NCBI GenBank assembly: GCA_015296075.1
Contig: DVDV01000429.1
Span: 1 to 46,325, forward strand
Origin: Leptolyngbyaceae cyanobacterium M33_DOE_097
Lineage (GTDB): Bacteria; Cyanobacteriota; Cyanobacteriia; Leptolyngbyales; Leptolyngbyaceae
DNA length: 46,325 bases
Reading direction: 5' to 3'
Shown here: positions 1-7,352 of the stretch, one piece after another
Layout: each line of letters begins with the position of its first letter
Numbering within the stretch: the stretch's first letter is position 1
Made by a program: the position numbers and the translations under genes
The notes under the pieces: model-generated
Database searches by the model: none
The model's input: only the letters and a program-made list of their open reading frames with translations
What the model was told of the DNA's origin: nothing

Positions 1-137
1 AAACATTTGTACTGAAGTCAGAGCCTCTAAAGGCTTGTGCGCTCAATTTTATGAACGGCAGAATGGGTATTCCAGCCATTGATAGCTGTTCAAAATGAAT
101 ATTTTTGTGAGAATTATTCTCATACTGAGAATTGCTG
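1..137. repeat. Left copy of 137-bp terminal inverted repeat
   Basis: This stretch is the exact reverse complement of 46188-46324, compared base by base; identity stops at position 138. Near its inner edge is a 7+7 bp palindrome with a 3-base spacer (116-122 and 126-132). Read outward on the minus strand, a reading frame opens at an ATG near 79 and runs off the contig, so the repeat may be the edge of a larger element. Both contig ends enter the same end of this repeat. The simplest reading is a multi-copy mobile element at which the assembly stopped. I do not recognise the family. Confidence 0.9.
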
Positions 138-324
138 GAATCGATTCCCAGATCACGGGTTCGTTTCAAGTCTGCTGAGCAATTCTAGAAGGGCTGATCT
201 TCATGCTGTGGCTCACCAGAGTCTTCTCAAGCCAGCTTACCTATCCAGTTTTGCTATCTTCTATTTGTCTGAGTGCGTTTATTAATCCCGGTCTGGTCGT
301 TTTTACCCTTCAGGATTTTAAGTT

Positions 325-1110
325 GTGCTTTCTTCTCAACTGCTTCAGTTTTATCGCCAAGCCAGCCAGCAGCAATTCACCGTCGTTGATGTTGAAACAA
401 CCGGTAGCAAACCACCGGATGCACGCGTGATTGAGGTATCTGTCTTGCAGGCCAGTTTAGAAGATGGTCTTTTAGGTCAGCAAACCTATCTAGTGAACCC
501 CCAGGTGCCTGTACCCGCTTCGATCACAAACTTTACCGGCATTACTCAGGCGATGGTTGACCAGGCTGCATCGACCGAAGAAGTTTGGCAGACGTGTCTA
601 CCCTGGTTAAGTCAGGGGATTTTGACAGCCCACAACTTAGATTTCGATTATCGGTTCATTCAGTCAGAGTACGCGGCGCTCGATGTTGACTTTGGTCGAG
701 AGACGAGTGACCAGCTATGTACCGTCATTTTGTCGCGGTTGATGTTGCCAGAGTTGCCTTCGCGCAGCCTGCCCAATTTGGTGCGACATTTTCAATTTGA
801 TGTCGGGCGATCGCACCGGGCTGAAGCCGATACCCTCGCGTGTTGGCTGTTGCTGAAACGGCTACTCACCGAGATTCTCAACGAGCCCGATGAAGTCTTG
901 CTGCCTCGCTTTGCTAAGCAATGGATTTCGTTAAAGGATGCGGCTGAGATTTTGCGTTGCACAGGCAGACAGGCGCGATCGCGGCTTGCCAAAGCAGGGG
1001 TTGAGCCAAAGTTAGTGGGGCGCTATAAAACGCCAATGTATCAACGGGGTAAGGTTGAACAGTTTTACAGGCAGCAAAGACAACCCGAACAACTCTCCTG
1101 GCTTGAGTAG
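325..1110 (+). CDS. DEDDh 3'-5' exonuclease (DNA polymerase III epsilon-like)
   Basis: A 261-residue protein with the three exonuclease motifs of the DnaQ/epsilon family. Exo I is VVDVETTG (Asp22 and Glu24, metal ligands), Exo II is TAHNLDFDYRF, and Exo III is HRAEADT, whose His marks the DEDDh subclass. Such enzymes remove 3' nucleotides from DNA or RNA using two metal ions. The catalytic domain ends near residue 185. The remaining ~75 residues (ISLKDAAEILRCTG onward) resemble a small helix-turn-helix or excisionase-like DNA-binding segment, which the epsilon subunit lacks. The start is a GTG at 325 with only a weak ribosome site. Replicative proofreading or a stand-alone repair role cannot be separated from sequence alone. 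It is the first gene after the left terminal repeat. Confidence 0.85.
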   Translation: MLSSQLLQFYRQASQQQFTVVDVETTGSKPPDARVIEVSVLQASLEDGLLGQQTYLVNPQVPVPASITNFTGITQAMVDQAASTEEVWQTCLPWLSQGILTAHNLDFDYRFIQSEYAALDVDFGRETSDQLCTVILSRLMLPELPSRSLPNLVRHFQFDVGRSHRAEADTLACWLLLKRLLTEILNEPDEVLLPRFAKQWISLKDAAEILRCTGRQARSRLAKAGVEPKLVGRYKTPMYQRGKVEQFYRQQRQPEQLSWLE

Positions 1111-1178
1111 AGGAGCATCTCCTGCCTTGCAACTGAAGCACCACAAGACTAAGCGAAGCACCTCAGAAATGAGATGAC

Positions 1179-1793
1179 CTACTCCTTGAGTTGCATCGCA
1201 CCCAAGTAGCGCGTCAGATAGGGCGAAAACACTTCGTAAATCAAGGTAAAAGGTTGTTTGTGATGCCAGAAGAGATAATGCCTTCCCCAAAAGGGGCCAG
1301 GGATGCCAAAAGCAGCTTCTAATTCGGCAGAGTGTCCGTAGTGGATGCCCTGCACATCCCGATAAAGCTCGGTTCGCATACGAGCGAGGCTAGCCCAAAC
1401 GGGAATGGAACGATTTTGCAGATAGTCATCAACGTGGCTAGCTTACCACCAGGAGGTGGCGTAGGCGAGCCGTTGACCAGATGCCGTTCGCAGCCATACT
1501 TGCCGCCGAATGCGAGGGCCGGGAACAACTTGAATCTGCTCAGGCGCATTGTCACGCTCCATCCCAATGGGAGACATATCGATCACATCGACCTCGGTTG
1601 GTTCGCCTGACAGAAGTTGCAGGTGGCGAGTTGGCGAACCATCACCGAGCAGCAGCATTTGCCAAGCAGGCGCGAGTTGGTGGTGAGGCAAACCCTGAGC
1701 GATCGCTTTTTCGTCACCCTGCCAGATTGGTTCCAGGGCGTGCCAACCTGTCTGCAGGGTCGGGTTATCGGTCGATCGGAAAACAGCTGTCAA
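1179..1793 (-). pseudogene. Chorismate lyase interrupted by one in-frame TAA
   Basis: Two reading-frame pieces on the minus strand lie in the same frame and together give about 204 residues, the usual length of cyanobacterial chorismate lyase (UbiC/DUF98 type). This enzyme releases 4-hydroxybenzoate and pyruvate from chorismate for plastoquinone synthesis. The upstream piece (1793-1443, TTG start) ends in RLAYATSWW. A TAA at 1445-1443 follows, and the frame continues directly as ASHVDDYLQNRS and then MRTELYRDVQGIHYGH to a stop at 1179. No base is gained or lost, so a single substitution (for example GAA or AAA to TAA) explains the break. It may be a real nonsense mutation, a sequencing error, or readthrough. 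The gene lies ~300 bp downstream of aroC on the same strand; I see nothing else in that gap (1794-2091). Confidence 0.8.
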
Positions 1794-2091
1794 AATTCTT
1801 CACACAACTTAACCTCTCTATTATCATAACGTGACACCGCAGCCAGCCATCGGTATCCAGAGAGAACCGCGCAAAGAATTAGAGAACTGCTTCAAAGGGC
1901 TAGGAGGTGTTGGTTAAAGTGGGGGTTAACGCCTAAAAATTCGGGTTATAGAATCCCCAGAGCCGAGAATATTTCCGGCGATCGCTCCTAATCTCCCCGT
2001 TAGTGACTCTGAGGTGACAGGTGCATCTGAAAAGGACTCAACATCAACCCCTTTTCCCTTCAGGTTTTTGTTTGTGGCTGACGCTCCTAAC

Positions 2092-3180
2092 TTAAATCAC
2101 TCCACACTGCCCTGCCTGCCGCAACAGGTGATCACATAACACGAGTGCAACCATTGCCTCCACCATTGGCACAGCCCGTGGCAACACACAGGGGTCATGC
2201 CGACCTTTTGCCGCCAGAGTCACTTCTTCACCCGCTTGTGTCACAGTGCGCTGCTCTTTACGGATCGTTGCAGTCGGCTTAAACGCCACCCGAATCAGAA
2301 TATTCTCACCGTTTGAGATGCCCCCTTGCACACCTCCAGAGCGGTTTGTGCGAGTGCGAATATTGCCTGCCTCGTCGGTGTAGAACTCATCGTTATGCTC
2401 GCTCCCTTTCATCGTTGTGCCGGCAAAGCCAGAGCCAATCTCAAAGCCTTTTGTAGCTGGCAATGACATCACAGCTTTCGCCAGATCAGCCTCTAATTTA
2501 TCGAAGACGGGCATTCCCAAACCTTTGGGTACTCGACGGGCAACGCATTCAACAACACCACCGAGAGAGTCTCCTTCGTCTCGCGCCTGCTCAACCAGGT
2601 CAATCATTCTCTCAGCCGCTCCCTGATCAGGACAGCGCACAATATTGCTTTCAACCTGGTCGAGGCTAACAATTTCTGGGTTAACGTCTCCTTCCAGGTC
2701 TTTGATCCGCTTAACATAGCCGATGATCTCAACCCCAGCTACCTGATGCAGAATTTTTTTGGCGATCGCCCCTGCTGCGACTCGACCGATGGTTTCACGC
2801 GCCGAAGATCGACCTCCCCCCTGCCAGTTGCGGATCCCGTATTTTGCATCGTAGGCTGCATCTGCATGCGAAGGGCGATAGGTCGTCACCATCTCGTTAT
2901 AGTCGTGCGATCGCTGGTCTTTGTTGCGCACCAGAATCGCGATCGGTGTGCCAAGTGTCTTGCCTTCAAACACACCAGAGAGAATCTCACACTGGTCAGC
3001 CTCTTTGCGCGGTGTGGTAATTTTGCTTTGTCCTGGACGACGACGATCCAATTCGTACTGAATCTCGGCCTCCGAAATCTCTAGGCGAGGCGGACAGCCA
3101 TCAATCACAACGCCAACACCGCCACCATGCGATTCGCCGAAGGTCGTAATCCGAAATAAGTGCCCAAAAGTATTGCCCAT
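2092..3180 (-). CDS. aroC: Chorismate synthase
   Basis: A 362-residue chorismate synthase, which converts 5-enolpyruvylshikimate-3-phosphate to chorismate with reduced FMN, the last shikimate-pathway step. The N-terminus [19 protein letters not shown] is the family signature, and further motifs include [32 protein letters not shown] and [12 protein letters not shown]. The frame stays open 46 codons upstream to 3318, but that extension does not look like the family and the ATG at 3180 fits homologues, so I start there. The next gene on the strand is the broken chorismate lyase, so product and consumer of chorismate are adjacent. cmoA lies divergently upstream. Confidence 0.96.
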   Translation of the reverse strand: MGNTFGHLFRITTFGESHGGGVGVVIDGCPPRLEISEAEIQYELDRRRPGQSKITTPRKEADQCEILSGVFEGKTLGTPIAILVRNKDQRSHDYNEMVTTYRPSHADAAYDAKYGIRNWQGGGRSSARETIGRVAAGAIAKKILHQVAGVEIIGYVKRIKDLEGDVNPEIVSLDQVESNIVRCPDQGAAERMIDLVEQARDEGDSLGGVVECVARRVPKGLGMPVFDKLEADLAKAVMSLPATKGFEIGSGFAGTTMKGSEHNDEFYTDEAGNIRTRTNRSGGVQGGISNGENILIRVAFKPTATIRKEQRTVTQAGEEVTLAAKGRHDPCVLPRAVPMVEAMVALVLCDHLLRQAGQCGVI

Positions 3181-3569
3181 GCGCCGCTGCCAAAAAGAGA
3201 CTGAGCCTAGATCGTAGCGGAAAAGTTGGCTGTTTAAGTAGCAAAAGCGAATTCTCCCTGCTAGCCCCGCTGCATCAGACAAGCGTTTGCGCAGCCTCAA
3301 GCCCTGAAAGGCATACATGAAAAGCGCAGCTATGCCGTCAGGCTATCGCCGCTAGGCTAGACGGACGTTTGCCCCTTCGGACGAAAAAACATCCGATTTT
3401 TATTTAATCCTTGCTTCTAAGCAAAAAAGACATCACGCCAACGACTCATCCTGCCTTCTGACTCCTGCCTTCCCCTCCCCATAAAATTCCTTGCTCTCGC
3501 AGCAATTAATGTCAGGATAGGAATAAACTCCATCATCAGCACCCTTTGGCCAGCGTAGTAGGCGTTCTT
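3181..3569. other. Divergent intergenic region between aroC and cmoA
   Basis: This 389-bp spacer must hold the promoters of two divergent genes. A short hairpin (3377-3381 pairing with 3392-3396) followed by a T run is visible but weak. The open frame upstream of aroC (to 3318) and that upstream of cmoA (TTG at 3546) appear to be unused extensions. I found no convincing conserved operator. Confidence 0.5.
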
Positions 3570-4343
3570 ATGACGACCGATTTTCCTGATAAAGACTTGT
3601 ACGAGACTGAGCTGTATCTCAGCCGCGAAACCGATACCTTATTCGAAAGTGGCGAATGGCCAAAGCCCTTTGTCTTTAATGAAGATGTGGCACGAGTATT
3701 TGACAACATGGTGAGCCGCTCAGTGCCGCTTTACCGCGAAGTGATTGCCTGCGCCGCTCAGTGGACCCGTGCTTACTACCAGCCGGATACCCGCATTGTC
3801 GATGTTGGCTGCTCGACGGGCACCTTCTTAGAGTTGCTGGGCCGTTATCTCAAACAACCTGCCACGCTAGTTGGGATTGATAACTCGCAACCCATGCTAG
3901 AGCAAGCGCGTCAAAAGCTGGCTCAAATTCCTGCGATTCACACGGTTGAGTTGGTTTGCACCAGTGCGGATCAGTTTTCGTTTACGGGCAGCAGCATTGT
4001 TGTGGTGAATTACACGTTGCAGTTTCTCCCAGTACAGCAGCGCCAGAAGGTTTTGCAGGCAATTTACGATGGGCTAGTTGAGCATGGGTTGGTGTTTGTC
4101 AGCGAAAAGGTCAAGTCGCCCCACCCGCAGTTTCAGGAGACAATTACGCAGCACTACGAAGCCTTTAAAACTCATAACGGTTACGCCAGAAACGAGATCG
4201 AACGCAAGAAAGAAGCCCTCGATAACGTTTTGGTGCCCCTAACCGAAGCAGAACAACGTCAAATTTTAATTGACTGCGGCTTTCAGCAAGTGGATACGCT
4301 GATCAAATTACACAATTTTGTTTCGATGGTCGCTTTGAAATGA
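3570..4343 (+). CDS. cmoA: Carboxy-SAM synthase CmoA-like
   Basis: A class I SAM-dependent methyltransferase fold of 257 residues with the glycine-rich motif IVDVGCSTGTFLELLG and the downstream VGIDNSQPMLEQAR. The N-terminal sequence (FVFNEDVARVFDNMVSRSVP) matches the CmoA pattern of F-D/N-E-x-V-A-x-V-F-x-x-M. CmoA converts SAM and prephenate into carboxy-SAM, the donor for wobble uridine carboxymethylation. The frame opens at a TTG at 3546, but the ATG at 3570 gives a more usual length. The stop overlaps the cmoB start by ATGA, so the two are translationally coupled. Identification rests on the motif pattern plus the adjoining cmoB. Confidence 0.85.
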   Translation: MTTDFPDKDLYETELYLSRETDTLFESGEWPKPFVFNEDVARVFDNMVSRSVPLYREVIACAAQWTRAYYQPDTRIVDVGCSTGTFLELLGRYLKQPATLVGIDNSQPMLEQARQKLAQIPAIHTVELVCTSADQFSFTGSSIVVVNYTLQFLPVQQRQKVLQAIYDGLVEHGLVFVSEKVKSPHPQFQETITQHYEAFKTHNGYARNEIERKKEALDNVLVPLTEAEQRQILIDCGFQQVDTLIKLHNFVSMVALK

Positions 4344-5332
4344 GTCACCCCCTTGAGGCTGCCGCGATCGCCTATACGGCACCCGACTATCTTGCCGAAG
4401 TTCAAGACGCACAGGCGCGAGCAGAAATTGCTACCCTGCGGCGCGATCGCCAAGCCAAACTGTTTGAACCAGTGATTCAGCCTTACCGTGAAGCGGTCTT
4501 ATCGGTATGCGATTTACAGAGTGACTGGTTTGATTTTTCTGGCTCAGTCGTCACAATCGGGCGATCGCAAGAGCTGACGCCAGCCCAGCACACCACACTC
4601 ACGCAGGCACTCCGCACCTTTTGCCCCTGGAAAAAAGGCCCCTTTGACGTGTTTGGCACCCTGATTGATGCAGAGTGGCGCTCTGACTGGAAGTGGGAAC
4701 GCATTCAACCCCACATTCAACCGCTCAAAGACCGCACAGTTGCGGATATTGGCTGCCACAACGGTTATTTTATGTTTCGCATGGTCGATCAATCGCCTGC
4801 CTGCGTGGTTGGGTTTGAACCGGTTGCCAAGCATTTTTGGAACTTTCAGCTCCTACAAAACATCACCCGGCGATCGCAACTCACTTTTGAATTGTTGGGG
4901 GTTGAGCACATGCACCTTTATCCCAATTTCTTTGACACCATTTTTTGCCTGGGGATTTTGTATCACCACCCTGACCCGATCGGCCTTTTACTCAAATTGC
5001 GGCAAGCCCTCACCCCCTCTGGCGAAATCATCATCGACTGCCAGGGCATTCCCGGTGAGATGCCCGTTGCCCTCACTCCCCGCAAACGCTACGCCAAAGC
5101 CCGTGGCATCTGGTTTCTGCCGACTCAAGCCTGTCTCGAAACCTGGCTCGCCCGTGCTGGCTTCAGCCAAATCAACACCTTTTTTGCCGAACCTCTCTCT
5201 ACTCAAGAGCAACGCCGCACCGACTGGGCCGAAATTGACAGCTTGCAAGATTTCTTAGACCCTGACGACCCCTCGCGTACCATCGAAGGCTATCCTGCAC
5301 CCTGGCGCTATTACGCGATCGCCCGCAAGTGA
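4340..5332 (+). CDS. cmoB: tRNA U34 carboxymethyltransferase CmoB
   Basis: A 330-residue methyltransferase-fold protein, close to the usual CmoB length of about 323. The N-terminal third is CmoB-specific, including the segment around GPFDVFGTLIDAEWRSDWKW. It is followed by the nucleotide-binding motif TVADIGCHNGYFMFRM and then FDTIFCLGILYHHPDPIGLL, typical of CmoB. The enzyme transfers a carboxymethyl group from carboxy-SAM to 5-hydroxyuridine at tRNA position 34, giving cmo5U and widening decoding of four-codon boxes. It is coupled to cmoA by a 4-base overlap. The proposed hydroxylation enzyme (TrhP-like) is encoded 2 kb downstream on the other strand. I see no clear terminator before the micro-ORF array, so they may share a transcript. 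Confidence 0.92.
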   Translation: MSHPLEAAAIAYTAPDYLAEVQDAQARAEIATLRRDRQAKLFEPVIQPYREAVLSVCDLQSDWFDFSGSVVTIGRSQELTPAQHTTLTQALRTFCPWKKGPFDVFGTLIDAEWRSDWKWERIQPHIQPLKDRTVADIGCHNGYFMFRMVDQSPACVVGFEPVAKHFWNFQLLQNITRRSQLTFELLGVEHMHLYPNFFDTIFCLGILYHHPDPIGLLLKLRQALTPSGEIIIDCQGIPGEMPVALTPRKRYAKARGIWFLPTQACLETWLARAGFSQINTFFAEPLSTQEQRRTDWAEIDSLQDFLDPDDPSRTIEGYPAPWRYYAIARK

Positions 5333-5489
5333 CCGCTACCCCCTGCTTTGTGACGTACAACACAAAACTTCAGTGAGACTCGTCAGCATTTCGTGAGAGA
5401 AATTTCACAACTTCAATGTGGAATCAATCACCAGGCAACCAGGGTCAAACAGGCATGATGAATCATGTAAGCCTTAGAGGAAATCAGCC

Positions 5490-5621
5490 ATGTGGTTCAT
5501 CAAACGTCAAGCGCCCTCTGAAAAAACACAGCCCCAGCAAAGCAAGATCACTGCCTCCGAAAATGGGCAAACCCACCGCAGTCGCGTTGACTTCTGGTTC
5601 AACTACGCGTCCAAAAAATAA
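5490..5621 (+). CDS. DFWxNY micro-ORF A (43 aa), unknown function
   Basis: The first of four tandem tiny genes, found by reading the sequence. It starts at ATG 5490, 9 bases after a good ribosome site (GAGG at 5477-5480). The product begins MWFIKRQAPSEKTQPQQ and ends in RSRVDFWFNYASKK. Only the C-terminal third resembles the other three copies; the N-terminal half is divergent, polar and Gln/Lys-rich. There is no signal peptide or membrane segment. The spacing to copy B is 41 bases. I do not recognise the family. Coding status is supported by the shared C-terminal motif and ribosome site, but it is the most divergent copy. Confidence 0.65.
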   Translation: MWFIKRQAPSEKTQPQQSKITASENGQTHRSRVDFWFNYASKK

Positions 5622-5662
5622 CCCTCTCAGATTAGCCCCCAACACCATCAAGAAATTTCGCC

Positions 5663-5794
5663 ATGCGCTCCACTAATCGTCAAGCCGTCATCCAAGAATT
5701 ACGCCACCAACTCCGCTACACCAACTCTCCCGCAGAACGGGAAAGCCTGCGTAACCGCATCGACTTCTGGATGAACTACACTTCCAACCACTAA
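5663..5794 (+). CDS. DFWxNY micro-ORF B (43 aa), unknown function
   Basis: Starts MRSTNRQAVIQELRHQLRY and ends RNRIDFWMNYTSNH. Two amphipathic Arg-rich helices (about residues 5-19 and 24-39) appear to be joined by a turn at NSPAE, suggesting a helical hairpin. It has the same length as copies A and C and is closely related to C along its whole length. Many of the DNA differences between B and C are at third codon positions, which argues for selection on the protein. The ribosome site is weak (AAGAAA). It lies 41 bases after A and 44 before C. Confidence 0.75.
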   Translation: MRSTNRQAVIQELRHQLRYTNSPAERESLRNRIDFWMNYTSNH

Positions 5795-5838
5795 CTCCGG
5801 CCAACTGACCCTGCCCCCTATATAGAAGGAAATACACA

Positions 5839-5970
5839 ATGCGTTCTGCTAATCGTCAAGCTGCCATTCAAGAATTACGCCACCAACTCCGCTACGCCAG
5901 CACCCCTGAAGAACGAGAAACCCTCCGCAATCGTCTCGACTTCTGGCTCAACTACTTCCCCAGACATTAA
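5839..5970 (+). CDS. DFWxNY micro-ORF C (43 aa), unknown function
   Basis: Starts MRSANRQAAIQELRHQLRY and ends RNRLDFWLNYFPRH. It has a strong ribosome site (AGAAGGAAA around 5824-5832) and the same predicted two-helix shape as B, with the turn at STPEE. Hydrophobic positions are conserved against B (Ile/Leu/Val swaps in the DFW region) while codons vary, as expected of a translated paralogue. No catalytic or metal-binding residues stand out. Its proximity to cmoB could mean a shared transcript, but that is inference. Confidence 0.78.
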   Translation: MRSANRQAAIQELRHQLRYASTPEERETLRNRLDFWLNYFPRH

Positions 5971-6001
5971 CTCTTCCCACCCCCACCCCAAGGAAAAGCT
6001 C

Positions 6002-6163
6002 ATGGGTTCCAAAGATCGTCAGGCCTACGTGAGAGCGTTACGCCAACAGATTTGCTACGTTCAAGAATTACGCCATCAACTCCGCTACGCCAACACTCCC
6101 GAAGAACGAGAAGCGATTTGCAACCGCATCGACTTCTGGCTGAACTACGTTCCCAACAAGTAA
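6002..6163 (+). CDS. DFWxNY micro-ORF D (53 aa) with internal duplication
   Basis: The last and longest copy, preceded by AAGGAAAA at 5990-5997. It starts MGSKDRQAYVRALRQQICY and ends CNRIDFWLNYVPNK. Relative to B and C it carries about ten extra residues because the helix-1 segment is doubled (LRQQICY followed by LRHQLRY). The second half matches copies B and C almost exactly. It contains two Cys residues, unlike B and C. It ends 31 bases from the stop codon of the convergent U32-family gene. Unknown family; function not inferable. Confidence 0.75.
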   Translation: MGSKDRQAYVRALRQQICYVQELRHQLRYANTPEEREAICNRIDFWLNYVPNK

Positions 6164-6194
6164 CTGATCGATCAACACCCCGCGCCAATTCTCC

Positions 6195-7352
6195 TCAATC
6201 AGTCAGCAAAAGCGTACCGGGCACCGTCTTTTTCACCCAGTCTGTAACCAGCAGTTGCTCAGTTTCAATCGTTTCAAGCGATTCGCCTGCAACAGAGCAA
6301 AAGACGACATCAGCTGGCAAGTCCATCATTTCTCCCGTTGGCAGCAGCAATCGCTTCGCTGTGGCGATCGCAAAGGCTTGAGTGGTGTAGAAAACAACAT
6401 ACTTGCCCTTTTCACTGGCAATCACTTCTGCCAGACATTGATCGCGCCATGTCTCAAACCGCTTTGATTTTAAGCGGGGGAACAGGGATGTCGTGCGGTT
6501 CGCTTTAAAGAAGGGGGCACGTGTTTCGTGGGGCCAGCTCTGCCTCAGTGCAACTGGGTTCGCCAAAATTTGTTGGCAAATCTGATCTACACTGGGCGCA
6601 GCATTGTGGCGATCGCCCAGGTGCCGTAAATCAAGCCGGACGGTGTCTAAACCTGCGGCTTTTAAGGCTTCTAACCGATCCAAAATGAACTGGTCTTTGT
6701 CTAAAAACAGAAACGTGCCATGTACCGTTTCTAATGTCCGCAAATGGCGATTGGGAGCGTCTTCAAAAGCAGCGAATGCTTTAATCACAGAAGTTTCTTC
6801 CTCGGCAGTGCCAAAGTGGGCACTCAGCAGCGATCGCGGCGAATAAAACAGCAATATTGGCCCGACACCCAAAATTTCACAAGCTATCGGAAGCACCTGG
6901 CAATACTCAATCAGCTTGTCTTCGGGCAGCTCAATCGACAAAATCAGGCGCTCTAACGCACTGCCAAAAATCGCGCACCACCCTTGCAACGCCTCAAGAT
7001 TGTGGTTGCCTGTTTCCACAATCAATTGCAGGGGAATTTCTGGTGCACGGAGCGCCAACCATCCGGCAGCTCCTAAGTCACAGACGCGAATCGCGGCGAA
7101 CGGTTGTAAATCCCAAGTTTTGAGGCGATCGCCAATCGTCTGCAAGACTCGCTCTGGCATCAAAATATCCCAGACCAAAACGGGTCGCAAACCTTGCTGC
7201 TGAGCTTGAACAGCCAGTATTTGAGCTGCTTCGTCAGAGAGATGACCTTCGCGCGCCAACAGACTCGGCTCGATCAAAACCTCAGTCAAATTGGGTGCCT
7301 GAATACACCGTTGCAAGTCATCAGTAGAGGTAACAAAGGTGTTAAATTGCAT
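6195..7352 (-). CDS. U32-family partner protein lacking the cysteine cluster motif
   Basis: A 385-residue protein that overlaps the end of the upstream U32 gene by 11 bases (ATG at 7352, stop of the partner at 7342). Its weak resemblance to U32 TIM-barrel proteins (for example VRLDLRHLGD and repeated hydrophobic strand segments) and its coupling to a TrhP-like gene suggest a partner subunit. Paired U32 proteins act together in known systems (UbiU/UbiV; Bacillus TrhP1/TrhP2). It lacks the spaced cysteines and the HGAMCxSYSGxC signature of the active U32 proteins, so it probably holds no iron-sulfur cluster itself. Identity as a true U32 member is moderate; it could be a cyanobacteria-specific protein of unknown function. 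Confidence 0.65.
   Translation of the reverse strand: MQFNTFVTSTDDLQRCIQAPNLTEVLIEPSLLAREGHLSDEAAQILAVQAQQQGLRPVLVWDILMPERVLQTIGDRLKTWDLQPFAAIRVCDLGAAGWLALRAPEIPLQLIVETGNHNLEALQGWCAIFGSALERLILSIELPEDKLIEYCQVLPIACEILGVGPILLFYSPRSLLSAHFGTAEEETSVIKAFAAFEDAPNRHLRTLETVHGTFLFLDKDQFILDRLEALKAAGLDTVRLDLRHLGDRHNAAPSVDQICQQILANPVALRQSWPHETRAPFFKANRTTSLFPRLKSKRFETWRDQCLAEVIASEKGKYVVFYTTQAFAIATAKRLLLPTGEMMDLPADVVFCSVAGESLETIETEQLLVTDWVKKTVPGTLLLTD

Noticed and set aside
1481-1834. 117-codon plus-strand ORF opposite chorismate lyase
   Set aside because: It is the antisense shadow of the minus-strand gene, which has clear family sequence.
5393-5408. GTGA...TCAC inverted repeat before the micro-ORF array, resembling a CRP site
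   Set aside because: The spacer is 8 bases instead of 6 between the GTGA and TCAC halves, and the flanks do not match.
5416-5676. 86-codon plus-strand ORF overlapping micro-ORFs A and B
   Set aside because: It is in another frame from the four paralogous micro-ORFs, has low-complexity Lys/Pro/Ser composition, and lacks a ribosome site.
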